From contig JALSHX010000261.1 in the NCBI GenBank assembly GCA_026982025.1, forward strand, positions 1-9,046: a stretch of DNA of 9,046 nt. The letters run 5' to 3'. Position 1 is the first letter of the stretch. Each line of letters starts with the position of its first letter. The notes beneath the pieces were generated by a model. That model saw only the letters and a list, made by a program, of their open reading frames with translations, was not told where the DNA came from and did not search any database. Position numbers and translations under genes: made by a program. The DNA comes from Aquificaceae bacterium. GTDB taxonomy: Bacteria > Aquificota > Aquificia > Aquificales > Aquificaceae. Positions 1 through 6,811 of the stretch are shown here, piece by piece.

Positions 1-1
1 G

Positions 2-583
2 ATCCACGTCCTTCAGGGAGAAAGACCCCTCGCCAAGGACAACAAGTCATTGGGTAAGTTTTACCTAACCGGAATACCTCCCGCTCCCAGAGGAGTTCCA
101 AAAATTGAGGTCTGCTTTGACATTGACGCGGACGGCATACTTCATGTAACCGCAAAGGACATGGGAACGGGAAAAGAGCAGTCAATCAGGATTCAGCCCT
201 CCTCGGGACTGACTCAGGACGAGATCGAGAAGATGGTCAAAGAAGCTGAAGCTCACGCAGAAGAAGACAAGAAGAAGAAAGAGCTCATTGAAACCAAAAA
301 CCAGCTTGACCAGCTCATCTACAACCTTGAGAAAACCATTAACGAAAACAAAGAAAAAATTCCTGAAGAGGATGTTAAAAACGCCCAGCAGGTAATTGAC
401 GAGGCAAAACAGGTTATGCAGTCAGCTCAAGAAATAGATCAGATCAAGCAGATGATGGACAAAGTACTTCAGGCATCCTCCAAGATAGGTGCCCACATTT
501 ATGAATCCGCCGGCAAGCAGGCAGGAGGAGAAGACAAAAAGGACAGCGGAGACGATGTGGTTGACGCAAAGCCCGTTGACTGA
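2..583 (+). CDS. dnaK: Chaperone protein DnaK (Hsp70), C-terminal part, partial at 5' edge
   Basis: This is the C-terminal third (193 residues visible) of the ATP-dependent cytoplasmic chaperone DnaK, which works with DnaJ and GrpE. The reading frame is open to the left edge, so the gene begins outside the window; the TTG at 50 is internal. The first 60 or so residues are the end of the beta substrate-binding subdomain, with the hallmark stretches [19 protein letters not shown] and [15 protein letters not shown]. Residues about 70-170 are the charged helical lid ([22 protein letters not shown] onward, rich in Lys, Glu and Gln). The disordered tail ends DVVDAKPVD rather than the more usual acidic EEV-type ending. 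The stop TGA (581-583) overlaps the ATG of the next gene by one base, implying translational coupling. The identification is secure from sequence similarity to the family. Confidence 0.96.
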   Translation: MHVLQGERPLAKDNKSLGKFYLTGIPPAPRGVPKIEVCFDIDADGILHVTAKDMGTGKEQSIRIQPSSGLTQDEIEKMVKEAEAHAEEDKKKKELIETKNQLDQLIYNLEKTINENKEKIPEEDVKNAQQVIDEAKQVMQSAQEIDQIKQMMDKVLQASSKIGAHIYESAGKQAGGEDKKDSGDDVVDAKPVD

Positions 584-963
584 TGAAAAGAGAGATCTTC
601 ACCGAAAAGGCGCCAAAGCCGGTAGGACCCTACTCCCAGGGCCTGCTGGCGGGTAATTTATTCTTCATATCCGGACAGATAGGTCTGGACCCCCGGACTG
701 GTCTGCTGGAAGATGGGCTCAAGAACCAGACCATCAGGTGTTTAAAAAACATTGAAGCAATCCTTGAATCCGCCGGCTTGAGCAGGGAAAATTTAGTGAA
801 GCTAACCATTTATGTAACCGACATTTCAAAGTTCAGGGAAGTCAACGCCTTATACGAAGAATTTTTCAAAGATGTTGATCCAAAACCGGCGCGTGCGACG
901 GTGGGTGTGAGCTCACTGCCCCTCAATGCTCTAATTGAAATAGAAGCTGTGGCGGTGAGGTGA
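583..963 (+). CDS. ridA: RidA family 2-iminobutanoate/2-iminopropanoate deaminase
   Basis: A 126-aa RidA/YjgF/UK114 protein of normal family length. Family members form trimers that hydrolyse reactive enamine/imine intermediates released by PLP enzymes such as threonine dehydratase, giving 2-ketoacids and ammonia. Visible hallmarks are PVGPYSQG (residues 13-20, with Tyr17), FISGQIG (28-34), PARATVGV (102-109, with Arg104, the carboxylate-binding arginine) and IEIEAVA near the end (Glu121). All expected active-site residues are present, so it should be an active deaminase. The start ATG at 583 shares a base with the dnaK stop; I see no independent Shine-Dalgarno sequence, so it is probably coupled to dnaK. 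The stop is 17 bases upstream of dnaB, which suggests one operon. The link to chaperone and replication genes looks like co-transcription rather than shared pathway. Confidence 0.95.
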   Translation: MKREIFTEKAPKPVGPYSQGLLAGNLFFISGQIGLDPRTGLLEDGLKNQTIRCLKNIEAILESAGLSRENLVKLTIYVTDISKFREVNALYEEFFKDVDPKPARATVGVSSLPLNALIEIEAVAVR

Positions 964-980
964 TAACTTAATTTAACAGG

Positions 981-2375
981 ATGATCTCCCTGGACTTAAA
1001 ACAGCCCCACGACGAATCGGCGGAGCGCTCAATCCTCGGGACCATGCTCGCAGACCCCGACAACATTCCCACGGTGCTTGAGTACCTTACGGAGGAGGAC
1101 TTTTACATTGAGGAACACAGAATCCTTTTTTCAATAATTGTAAAACTCTGGCAGGAACAGGGTTCGGGATGGGACGAGGTTGTTCTGAGGGATTACATAA
1201 GAAAGGAGGGCTATGAGGACAGGCTTCCTTTTGACTGGATAGTTGGAATATATCACGAAGCCGCCCCCCTCTCAACCCTTGAAACAGCCTGCAAGATAGT
1301 CAAGGAAAATTCCGGACTCAGGTCAATTCTGGAACTATCACTGAACTTAATTCAGGATGTTAAGGAGCTTCAGGACTTCAATACCGTCATAGAGGTTGCC
1401 CAGTCAAAGATATTTGAGATTTCGGAAAAAACCACGGTCACCCACTACCATCACATAAAGGATGTTGCAAGAGAAGTCATTGAAATGGTTGACCGGTTCA
1501 GCAAAACAGAAAGGCTGGTCACCGGTCTCTCCTCGGGATTCTCAGAACTTGACATGATGACCACGGGATTCCATCCGGCGGACCTCATTATATTAGCGGC
1601 AAGACCGGGTATGGGTAAAACCTCCTTCATGCTCTCCCTCCTGAGCCACATAGCCCTGAATGAGGAAAAGCCAGTTGCGGTCTTTTCCCTTGAAATGAGC
1701 AAGGAACAGCTGGTTCTCAGGCTTCTCTCCGCCCTCTCGGAAATTCCACTTCAGAAGCTGAGGTCGGGGTACATCACCGAATCTGATAGAGAAAAGCTAA
1801 TTTCCACCGCACTATCCCTTTCAAAGTCGGAGATCTACATAGACGACTCTCCTTCACTAACGACTACAGAGCTCAGGGTAAAGGCAAGAAAGTTAAAAAA
1901 GGAGAAAGGAGTTGACTTCATAGCGGTTGATTACATGCAGCTCCTTCGCTCACCAATAAGGAAGTCCTCAAGGCAGGAAGAGGTGGCAGAAATCTCAAGA
2001 AGCCTGAAGGCTCTTGCAAAGGAGCTTTCCATACCCGTTCTTGCTCTTGCCCAGCTGTCCAGACAGGTGGAGCAAAGAAGCGACAGAAGACCCCAGCTCG
2101 CGGACCTTAGGGAGTCTGGGCAGATTGAGCAGGATGCGGACCTGATCATCTTTATTCACAGGCCCGAGTATTACAAGAAAAATCCCTCACCCGAGGAAAA
2201 GGGAATAGCGGAGCTGATCATAGCAAAACAGAGACAGGGACCGACGGGTATAGTCAAAACAGCCTTCATAAAGGACTACGCCCGTTTTGCACCCCTCGCC
2301 ACTCCTGTGGGCGAACCTGAAGAAGAAATATTTGAGGAAGGTAATACCGAGGAAGACTACGACCTTGATTTTTAA
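981..2375 (+). CDS. dnaB: Replicative DNA helicase DnaB
   Basis: A full-length (464 aa) hexameric 5'-to-3' replicative helicase that unwinds DNA at the fork and interacts with primase. The N-terminal domain (about 8-110) shows ESAERSILG-type and DFYIEEHRILF motifs. The RecA-like ATPase domain begins near 180. Walker A is ARPGMGKT (207-214, Lys213), the SLEMS motif follows at 236-240, Walker B is FIAVDYMQLL (313-322, Asp317), and the AQLSRQVE and LADLRESGQIEQDAD segments (357-387) precede the IAKQRQGPTG arginine-finger region (414-423). There is no intein, although this gene is a common intein host. The ATG at 981 is the only sensible start: it is followed at once by the conserved N-terminus, and an AGG lies directly upstream (978-980), too close to be a good ribosome site. 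The acidic tail is usual for the family. Confidence 0.97.
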   Translation: MISLDLKQPHDESAERSILGTMLADPDNIPTVLEYLTEEDFYIEEHRILFSIIVKLWQEQGSGWDEVVLRDYIRKEGYEDRLPFDWIVGIYHEAAPLSTLETACKIVKENSGLRSILELSLNLIQDVKELQDFNTVIEVAQSKIFEISEKTTVTHYHHIKDVAREVIEMVDRFSKTERLVTGLSSGFSELDMMTTGFHPADLIILAARPGMGKTSFMLSLLSHIALNEEKPVAVFSLEMSKEQLVLRLLSALSEIPLQKLRSGYITESDREKLISTALSLSKSEIYIDDSPSLTTTELRVKARKLKKEKGVDFIAVDYMQLLRSPIRKSSRQEEVAEISRSLKALAKELSIPVLALAQLSRQVEQRSDRRPQLADLRESGQIEQDADLIIFIHRPEYYKKNPSPEEKGIAELIIAKQRQGPTGIVKTAFIKDYARFAPLATPVGEPEEEIFEEGNTEEDYDLDF

Positions 2376-2393
2376 CCCTCCCGCCGATAAAAT
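2365..2393 (+). promoter_or_regulatory. Predicted sigma70-type promoter for tRNA-Asn
   Basis: TTGATT at 2365-2370 and TAAAAT at 2388-2393 are separated by exactly 17 bases, a near-ideal vegetative promoter. The expected transcription start is around 2400, four or so bases before the mature tRNA 5' end at 2404. The -35 box lies in the last codons of dnaB. The spacing and target make this convincing, but it is a prediction from sequence only. Confidence 0.7.
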
Positions 2394-2403
2394 TAACAAC
2401 TCA

Positions 2404-2479
2404 TCCGGGGTAGCTCAGCTGGCAGAGCGGGTGGCTGTTAACCACCTGGTCGGGGGTTCGAATCCCTCCCCCGGAGCCA
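2404..2479 (+). tRNA. tRNA-Asn (anticodon GTT)
   Basis: A complete cloverleaf can be drawn by hand. The acceptor is 2404-2410 with 2469-2475, all seven pairs Watson-Crick. The D-stem is 2413-2416 with 2425-2428. The anticodon stem is 2430-2434 with 2442-2446, around a 7-base loop whose anticodon GTT is at 2437-2439, reading Asn codons AAC and AAT. A 5-base variable loop precedes the T-stem 2452-2456 with 2464-2468 (one G-U pair) and the loop TTCGAAT. The discriminator base is G2476, as expected for Asn, and CCA is encoded (2477-2479). It has its own promoter at the end of dnaB. The next coding region begins 12 bases after CCA, so 3' processing is needed to separate tRNA from mRNA. Confidence 0.97.
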
Positions 2480-2491
2480 AATTGGTGAAAA

Positions 2492-3433
2492 GTGGAATTT
2501 TCAAAACACACAATTTTAGGCGCCGGCGGCTCCGTCGGAAATGCACTCGCAATTGAACTCCTTAAAAATCAACAAACCGTCAGACTTGTTTCAAGAAGTG
2601 GTTTTTCAATTCGGGGAGCCCAAACATATACAGCAGACCTTACTTCCTACCACGAAACTTTTAAATGTCTTGAAGATACTGATGTGGCATACCTGACTGT
2701 TGGATTACCTTACAACTCAAAAATATGGAAACAAATATGGCCTGTTATCATGAAAAATGTTATTGAAGCCTGCAAAAAGTTAAATGTCAAGCTAATTTAT
2801 TTAGATAATGTTTACATGTACGGTAAGGCTGACGGGGAAATGACTGAAGATACCCCATACAATCCGTGTAGTAAAAAAGGAGAAGTAAGAAAGACAATAT
2901 CACAAATGCTTGAGGAGGAGATGAATAATGGGAATATTAGGGCAGTAATAGCCAGGGCGGCTGATTTGTACGGTCCATATTCCTTAAAAACAAGTTTGCC
3001 ATATATAATGATAATAAGTAGAATAATGCGGGGGAAAAAAGCAAAGTGGCTTGCTTCAGTTGATAAGAAACATTCATTTACATATACTTTGGACGCCGCG
3101 AGGGGAATGATTTTGCTTGCTTTAAATGAGGAATGCATTAACCAAATCTGGCACTTGCCTACGCACAGTCCGGCTATTTCAATAAGGGATTTTATTGGCA
3201 TAGCTGCAAAAGAACTGTCAGCCGAGCCTCACTACTCCATCTTAAAAAGGTGGATGATCAAATTTGCCGGCCTTTTCAATAGAACAATATGGGAGTTAGA
3301 TGAAATGCTTTATCAATACGAGCATGATTATATATTCAACTCAAACAAATTTAACGAATATTTCAATTACACTCCAAGAGATTATCCTCAAGGAATTAAA
3401 GAAACTATCAAATATTTAAAAAACGCACTATAA
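2492..3433 (+). CDS. NAD-dependent epimerase/dehydratase family protein (extended or atypical SDR)
   Basis: A 313-aa Rossmann-fold protein. The dinucleotide-binding motif GAGGSVG is at residues 10-16 right after the first beta strand, and an acidic residue of the TADL segment (Asp49) follows. NVYMYG (106-111) and RAADLYGP (155-162) are typical of extended short-chain dehydrogenases. The YxxxK catalytic pair is not intact: where PxxxYxxxK is expected the sequence reads NPCSKKGEVR (124-133). The exact substrate is unknown; nucleotide-sugar or related chemistry is only a family-level guess. The GTG start at 2492 is forced by an in-frame TGA at 2486-2488, and it places the glycine motif correctly. 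There is no good Shine-Dalgarno sequence: GGAG at 2473-2476 lies inside the tRNA and 15 bases away. Base composition is unlike the neighbours (25% GC in the 60 bases at 3301-3360, against 58% at 2041-2100 in dnaB), suggesting transfer next to a tRNA gene. Confidence 0.82.
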   Translation: MEFSKHTILGAGGSVGNALAIELLKNQQTVRLVSRSGFSIRGAQTYTADLTSYHETFKCLEDTDVAYLTVGLPYNSKIWKQIWPVIMKNVIEACKKLNVKLIYLDNVYMYGKADGEMTEDTPYNPCSKKGEVRKTISQMLEEEMNNGNIRAVIARAADLYGPYSLKTSLPYIMIISRIMRGKKAKWLASVDKKHSFTYTLDAARGMILLALNEECINQIWHLPTHSPAISIRDFIGIAAKELSAEPHYSILKRWMIKFAGLFNRTIWELDEMLYQYEHDYIFNSNKFNEYFNYTPRDYPQGIKETIKYLKNAL

Positions 3434-3549
3434 AATTATAATAAGTGGTTATCGGGAGCGTCTGCGGGTTATTTAGATCCAGAAAATGCTAAAGACGACC
3501 AAAAGGTTTAACTGTTCTTCAGGAGGCTATTTCTCAAGGCGATAAAAGC
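3434..3549. other. Convergent intergenic gap with a possible coding remnant
   Basis: This 116-bp gap separates the epimerase-like gene (+) from selD (-). I find no convincing rho-independent terminator: the only hairpin-like piece (CTT/AAG plus GAG/CTC around 3518-3537) is weak and lacks a T-run. On the plus strand two open stretches look protein-like. One reads SGASAGYLDPENAKDDQK from 3452 and the other reads [20 protein letters not shown] from 3505, one frame back. A single-base slip in the A4 run at 3501-3504 would join them. This may be the tail of a broken gene, with its last codons overlapping the selD 3' end, or chance. I do not recognise a family. Confidence 0.35.
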
Positions 3550-4563
3550 TTATGGGACCACCTCAATGTGGGTTTTCTCCGTTACCTCTCCTATTACATA
3601 AGCCCGGATGCCCAGGTTTCTCGCTTCAGTATCAAGGTCTTTCCTTTTGGATGGGTCAAGGGTGAACAGCAATCCTCCAGAGGTCACGGGATCGCAGAGG
3701 AGGATAACCTTCCACTCCTCAAGGTTAGTTCTGAGGTTCTCCCTCACGAAGCGCAGGTTTTCCTTTGCACCCTTGGGGTAAATCCCACTTCTTATCAGGT
3801 CCGCTGACCTCTCGTAAAAGGGGATACTTCCAAAATCTATTTTCATCCCTACTCCTGACTTCCTGCAGATGTTCAGGGCATGGCCCAGAAGACCGAAGCC
3901 CGTTACATCCGTGCAGGAGCTTGCTCCGAGCCCTCTCGCAAGGCGCGACGCCCGATCGTTGAGAGCAAGCATGTTTTCCACAGCATCCCCGATATCCTCA
4001 TCTTTAACGATCCCCTCCTTTACCCCCTTTATCAGACTCCCCGTTCCCACCGGCTTTGTGAGAACAACCATGTCTCCGGGCTTTGCACCCTTCTGGGTGA
4101 GAAACTTCCCCTCCGGGCACACGCCCCAGACCGCAAGTCCAAACTTTGGTTCCCTGTCCTCAATGGTGTGACCTCCCAGAAGGGAAGCTCCAGCCTCCTT
4201 TAGCTTGTCAAGGGATCCCCTCAGGACCTCTCTGACCTTATCAACTCCGAGCTCGCAGTGGTCAAAGCCAAGGATTGCGAGGGCACTTAGGGGAACGCCT
4301 CCCATGGCGTAGATGTCGCTGAGGGAGTTTGCGGTGCTCACCGCACCCCAGAGGTAGGGGTCGTTGAGAACGGGGGTTATGATGTCAACGGTCTGGACCC
4401 ACGCCTTTCCTTCGTGAAGGTATACTCCAGCGTCATCACCCGGACCCACCAGCACCGAAGGGTCCTTTGCAGGTTCAAGCCCTTTCAGTAAAGCCTGCAG
4501 GTCCACCGGACCCAGCTTTGCCGCTCAGCCCGATGACCTGACCATTTTGAGGAGATCCGTCAT
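3550..4563 (-). CDS. selD: Selenide, water dikinase (selenophosphate synthetase), selenocysteine-containing
   Basis: SelD makes selenophosphate from selenide and ATP, the selenium donor for Sec-tRNA(Sec). An ordinary start at GTG 4506 would give 318 aa lacking the catalytic N-terminus. Reading upstream in the same frame gives 19 more codons back to ATG 4563-4561, starting [12 protein letters not shown], with one TGA at 4527-4525, then AAKLGP. That TGA is residue 13, exactly where the family has Cys or Sec (E. coli Cys17), and Lys16 is three residues on, as in the Cys17/Lys20 pair. The protein is thus 337 aa with Sec13. Further motifs: GPGDDAG (40-46), [13 protein letters not shown] (77-89), [13 protein letters not shown] and LTKPVGTGS. 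The ATG is 2 bases after the selA stop (TAA-TC-ATG) with no visible Shine-Dalgarno, so it is probably coupled to selA. A SECIS-like hairpin follows the TGA. The A. aeolicus enzyme also has Sec at 13, as I recall. Confidence 0.93.
4488..4527 (-). promoter_or_regulatory. Sec UGA codon and bacterial SECIS-like hairpin inside selD
   Basis: On the minus strand the TGA at 4527-4525 is followed by a hairpin. The apical stem is 4513-4508 with 4504-4499 (GGGTCC with GGACCT, one G-U) and the loop is GGT (4507-4505). Below it is an internal loop containing an unpaired T4514, then a second stem 4519-4515 with 4494-4490 (AAAGC with GCTTT). Seventeen bases separate the TGA from the loop, within the range known for bacterial SECIS elements. 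A loop beginning GGU and an unpaired U in the 5' arm are features SelB recognises in E. coli fdhF. An alternative fold pairs CTG 4515-4513 with CAG 4497-4495 and bulges two bases on the other side. Folding was done by eye. Confidence 0.8.
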
Positions 4564-4565
4564 GA

Positions 4566-5921
4566 TTAATAGTTTAAGTGTTCAAAGGATTTTCTTATAA
4601 GTTTTAAATCCTCATCACAAACGGTTCTCAAATCAATAAGGAGTTTTTCCTTTTTAATCCTTCCCACAACAGGAGGATCTGAGAGCCTGAGCCTGTCGCT
4701 GAGCCATTTCGCCGAATAGTCCCGAAAAGTACAGGCTACGCACCAGGTGGGAAGCTCAAGTTCCGGGAAGGAGCCTCCCCCCGGCTTTGAAATGTCTCTT
4801 AAAACTTCCACTTTTAATCCGTCTATACCCTTTAACAACCTTTTTAGCTTAAGCGCCTTTTGGCGAATCTTTTCTTCGGGTTCCGTCAACATTGCCAAAA
4901 CAGGAATATCCATCCACCTGCCTTCAAGGTACATTCTGAGCACCACTTCAAGTCCCGCAAGGGTCATCTTATCTATCCTCATGGCTCGGGAAATTGGATT
5001 TCTCCTTATTCCTTCTACAATTTCCCTCTTTCCAGCGATTATTCCAGCCTGGGGTCCACCGAGCAGTTTATCACCACTACCAGAAACGACATCCGCCCCA
5101 TCCCTTATAGCCTTTTTAAAAGAAGTTTCACTTCCCTTAAGTCCGAGCCGGTCCGGGTCAACGACAAGTCCGCTTCCGAGGTCGTAATACGTTGTAATAC
5201 CAACTTTTGAGCCGAGCCTTGAAAGCTCTTTTATACTCACATCCTCTACAAATCCCTCTATGTGAAAGTTGCTCCTGTGAACCTTCATTAGCAGTGCAGT
5301 ATTGTCGCCAATAGCGTCCTGATAGTCAGATATCCTTGTCCTGTTGGTAGTTCCGACCTCTCTAAGAACCGCTCCCGCCTTTTCCATTATAGAAGGAATT
5401 CTGAAACTACCTCCGATCTCAACCAGCTCGCTCCTTGAAATAACAACTTCTTTCCCGTAAGCAACGGTGTTCAAAACAAGAAATACAGCACTCGCATTAT
5501 TATTTACAACATGAACCGCCTCCGCACCGGTAAGCTCCAGGAGATAATCCTCTACATGAGATATCCTTGAACCCCTAACCCCCCGAATGAGGTCAAACTC
5601 AAGGTTGCTGTAGGAGGAAGCCACTTCCTTTATAAATTCAAGGGCTTCCCCGGGAAGAGGAGCCCGCCCGAGGTTGGTGTTTATTACCACTCCTGTGGCA
5701 TTAACAACCTTCCTCAAATTGGTCCCCCTTAGCCTCAAAATCTCCTTCTCGACTTCCTCAAAAATCCCGTCAATGGTCTTCCTTATACCTTCCTTTATCT
5801 CCTCCCTGTACCGGTTTGTCACGAGCTCAGCAGCACGCTTAACGTAGGCTGTGGGAAATCTGCCTTTAAACTTTTCCAGAAACACGGATATTTGCGGGAT
5901 CTGCCTCAGAAGCTGATTCAT
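4566..5921 (-). CDS. selA: L-seryl-tRNA(Sec) selenium transferase
   Basis: SelA is the bacterial PLP enzyme that converts Ser-tRNA(Sec) to Sec-tRNA(Sec) using selenophosphate; characterised family members form large decameric rings. At 451 aa it has the usual length. The N-terminal helical tRNA-binding domain (1-65) is followed by the PLP fold with the conserved VVNATGVVINTNLGRAPL stretch (72-89), VHVVNNNASAVFLVLN (136-151), the EVGTTNRT substrate-site motif (188-195), the YYDLGSG segment (245-251) and GSGDKLLGGPQAG (281-293), where Lys285 should carry PLP. All key residues are intact. The start ATG 5921-5919 overlaps the stop of the upstream permease by four bases (ATGA), and selD follows after two bases, so the three genes should be one transcript with coupled translation. 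The Lys285 numbering equals that of the A. aeolicus enzyme as I remember it. Confidence 0.97.
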   Translation of the reverse strand: MNQLLRQIPQISVFLEKFKGRFPTAYVKRAAELVTNRYREEIKEGIRKTIDGIFEEVEKEILRLRGTNLRKVVNATGVVINTNLGRAPLPGEALEFIKEVASSYSNLEFDLIRGVRGSRISHVEDYLLELTGAEAVHVVNNNASAVFLVLNTVAYGKEVVISRSELVEIGGSFRIPSIMEKAGAVLREVGTTNRTRISDYQDAIGDNTALLMKVHRSNFHIEGFVEDVSIKELSRLGSKVGITTYYDLGSGLVVDPDRLGLKGSETSFKKAIRDGADVVSGSGDKLLGGPQAGIIAGKREIVEGIRRNPISRAMRIDKMTLAGLEVVLRMYLEGRWMDIPVLAMLTEPEEKIRQKALKLKRLLKGIDGLKVEVLRDISKPGGGSFPELELPTWCVACTFRDYSAKWLSDRLRLSDPPVVGRIKKEKLLIDLRTVCDEDLKLIRKSFEHLNY

Positions 5922-6793
5922 AGCAGATACCTTATACCTATGTACATCAGAAGAGCTCCGAGAGCGAGCCTGAGCTTTTTCTCTCCCATCTTTCTTGACA
6001 GGTGCGGTCCCGCAAAGGATCCTGCCATCACACCCACAACCTCAATTCCAAGAAACACAGGGTCAAACCTTGACCCGAGGTTCACATAATTGCCTATACT
6101 CACGACCATGGTTATAAGAATTGAAAGGGCGCTGGTTCCCGGGACAAGAAACATGGGAATTCTCAGAAAGCTCACCATGAAGGGAACGAGGAGAAAACCT
6201 CCTCCTACACCCAGAGCGGATGACACTACCGCAACAACAAAGCCTGCCGCAAGGGGAGAAAAGGTGCTGAAGGAGTAAGTCTCACCGAGGTACCGGAATG
6301 TTATTCTCAGCGGGCTGACATCAAAGTTTATTCCCCCGGGAGACTTTTCCTTAAGTCTCTGTTCAATGCCCTTGATCCTTTCCTTTGAACTCTTGGAGAG
6401 GAAAATCTCCTGAAAGATTTTGAGAGAAACAAGAAGTGTAAAAAGGCCGAAAACAGGTTTATAGCTGGACACATCGGGAAGGTATCGGTAGGACAGAGTG
6501 GAGCCTATTAGAGCTCCCGCAATAGAACCAATCCCGAGAAGAAAGGAGAGGATGTAAACCACCCTCTTTTGCAGGAAGTATGAAGGAACAGAAATCAGGG
6601 TAGAAGATATAACGAGGATCTGATTCATTATTTTTATGTTATTGGCAAAGGGAATCCCGAAGATTGATATATGACCAACTCCGGAGAGAATTCCTCCCGC
6701 CGCGCCAACCGTGGAGAAAACGAGACCCACGAAAAAGCTCCAGAGTAGAAGTAAAACAGGATTGTAATCAATCCCGAGAATCTCGGAGTGCAT
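5918..6793 (-). CDS. TauE/SafE family permease, first gene of the selA-selD operon
   Basis: A 291-aa inner-membrane protein of the TauE/SafE (DUF81) family, whose studied members move sulfite, sulfoacetate or related small sulfur anions. It shows the two-repeat layout: hydrophobic segments at about 11-36, 55-75, 78-102 and 112-132, a charged cytoplasmic-looking loop (133-178), then segments at about 180-208, 215-235, 246-264 and 274-291. The repeat signatures are GAAGGILSG (30-38, degenerate) and GVGGGFLLVPF (195-205, canonical), with NQILVISSTLISVP (57-70) also typical. Its stop overlaps the selA start, so it is co-transcribed with selA and selD. From context I infer a role in uptake or efflux of a selenium or sulfur oxyanion, or its precursor; nothing in the sequence fixes the substrate. 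The ATG at 6793 is the only good start before the divergent gene 18 bp away. Confidence 0.88.
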   Translation of the reverse strand: MHSEILGIDYNPVLLLLWSFFVGLVFSTVGAAGGILSGVGHISIFGIPFANNIKIMNQILVISSTLISVPSYFLQKRVVYILSFLLGIGSIAGALIGSTLSYRYLPDVSSYKPVFGLFTLLVSLKIFQEIFLSKSSKERIKGIEQRLKEKSPGGINFDVSPLRITFRYLGETYSFSTFSPLAAGFVVAVVSSALGVGGGFLLVPFMVSFLRIPMFLVPGTSALSILITMVVSIGNYVNLGSRFDPVFLGIEVVGVMAGSFAGPHLSRKMGEKKLRLALGALLMYIGIRYLL

Positions 6794-6811
6794 TCTGATA
6801 TTTTAATTAAA
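6774..6811. promoter_or_regulatory. Compact divergent promoter region between the two sel units
   Basis: The start codons of the permease (ATG 6793, minus) and the lipoprotein (ATG 6812, plus) are only 18 bp apart. The gap contains the palindrome TTTTAATTAAAA (6801-6812, its last A belonging to the plus-strand ATG). Read on the minus strand, TAAAAT (6805-6800) is a -10-like box six bases before the permease ATG; on the plus strand TATTTT (6799-6804) is a possible -10 seven bases before the lipoprotein ATG. Neither start has a Shine-Dalgarno sequence, which would fit leaderless mRNAs. A perfect inverted repeat CCGAGA-A-TCTCGG (6774-6786) lies in the permease 5' codons. No good -35 box was found in either direction, so the assignment is tentative. 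Confidence 0.4.

Noticed and set aside
50..583. A separate small gene starting at TTG 50.
   Set aside because: The frame continues to the window edge with DnaK-specific residues (VLQGERP) upstream of the TTG, so it is an internal codon.
1590..1640. Intein or mobile insertion at the DnaB Walker A site.
   Set aside because: DnaB is 464 aa with contiguous motifs; no insertion is present.
2452..2476. tRNA-Asn and tRNA-Sec share nearly the same T-arm sequence (GGGTTCGA.TCCCTCCC), like att repeats flanking an element.
   Set aside because: Conserved T-arms explain this; the acceptor halves differ and both copies belong to intact tRNAs.
3518..3537. Hairpin-like sequence downstream of selD and the SDR gene as a shared bidirectional terminator.
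   Set aside because: The pairing is only 3+3 with a bulge and there is no T-run in either direction.
3765..4203. Overlapping plus-strand open frames opposite selD (also opposite selA, the permease and selB on their reverse strands).
   Set aside because: They show no recognisable domains and mirror the codon pattern of well-identified genes on the other strand.
3550..4506. A 318-aa SelD starting at GTG 4506.
   Set aside because: It would lack the catalytic Cys/Sec and Lys, and the GTG lies in the loop of the SECIS hairpin; the 337-aa reading with Sec13 explains everything.
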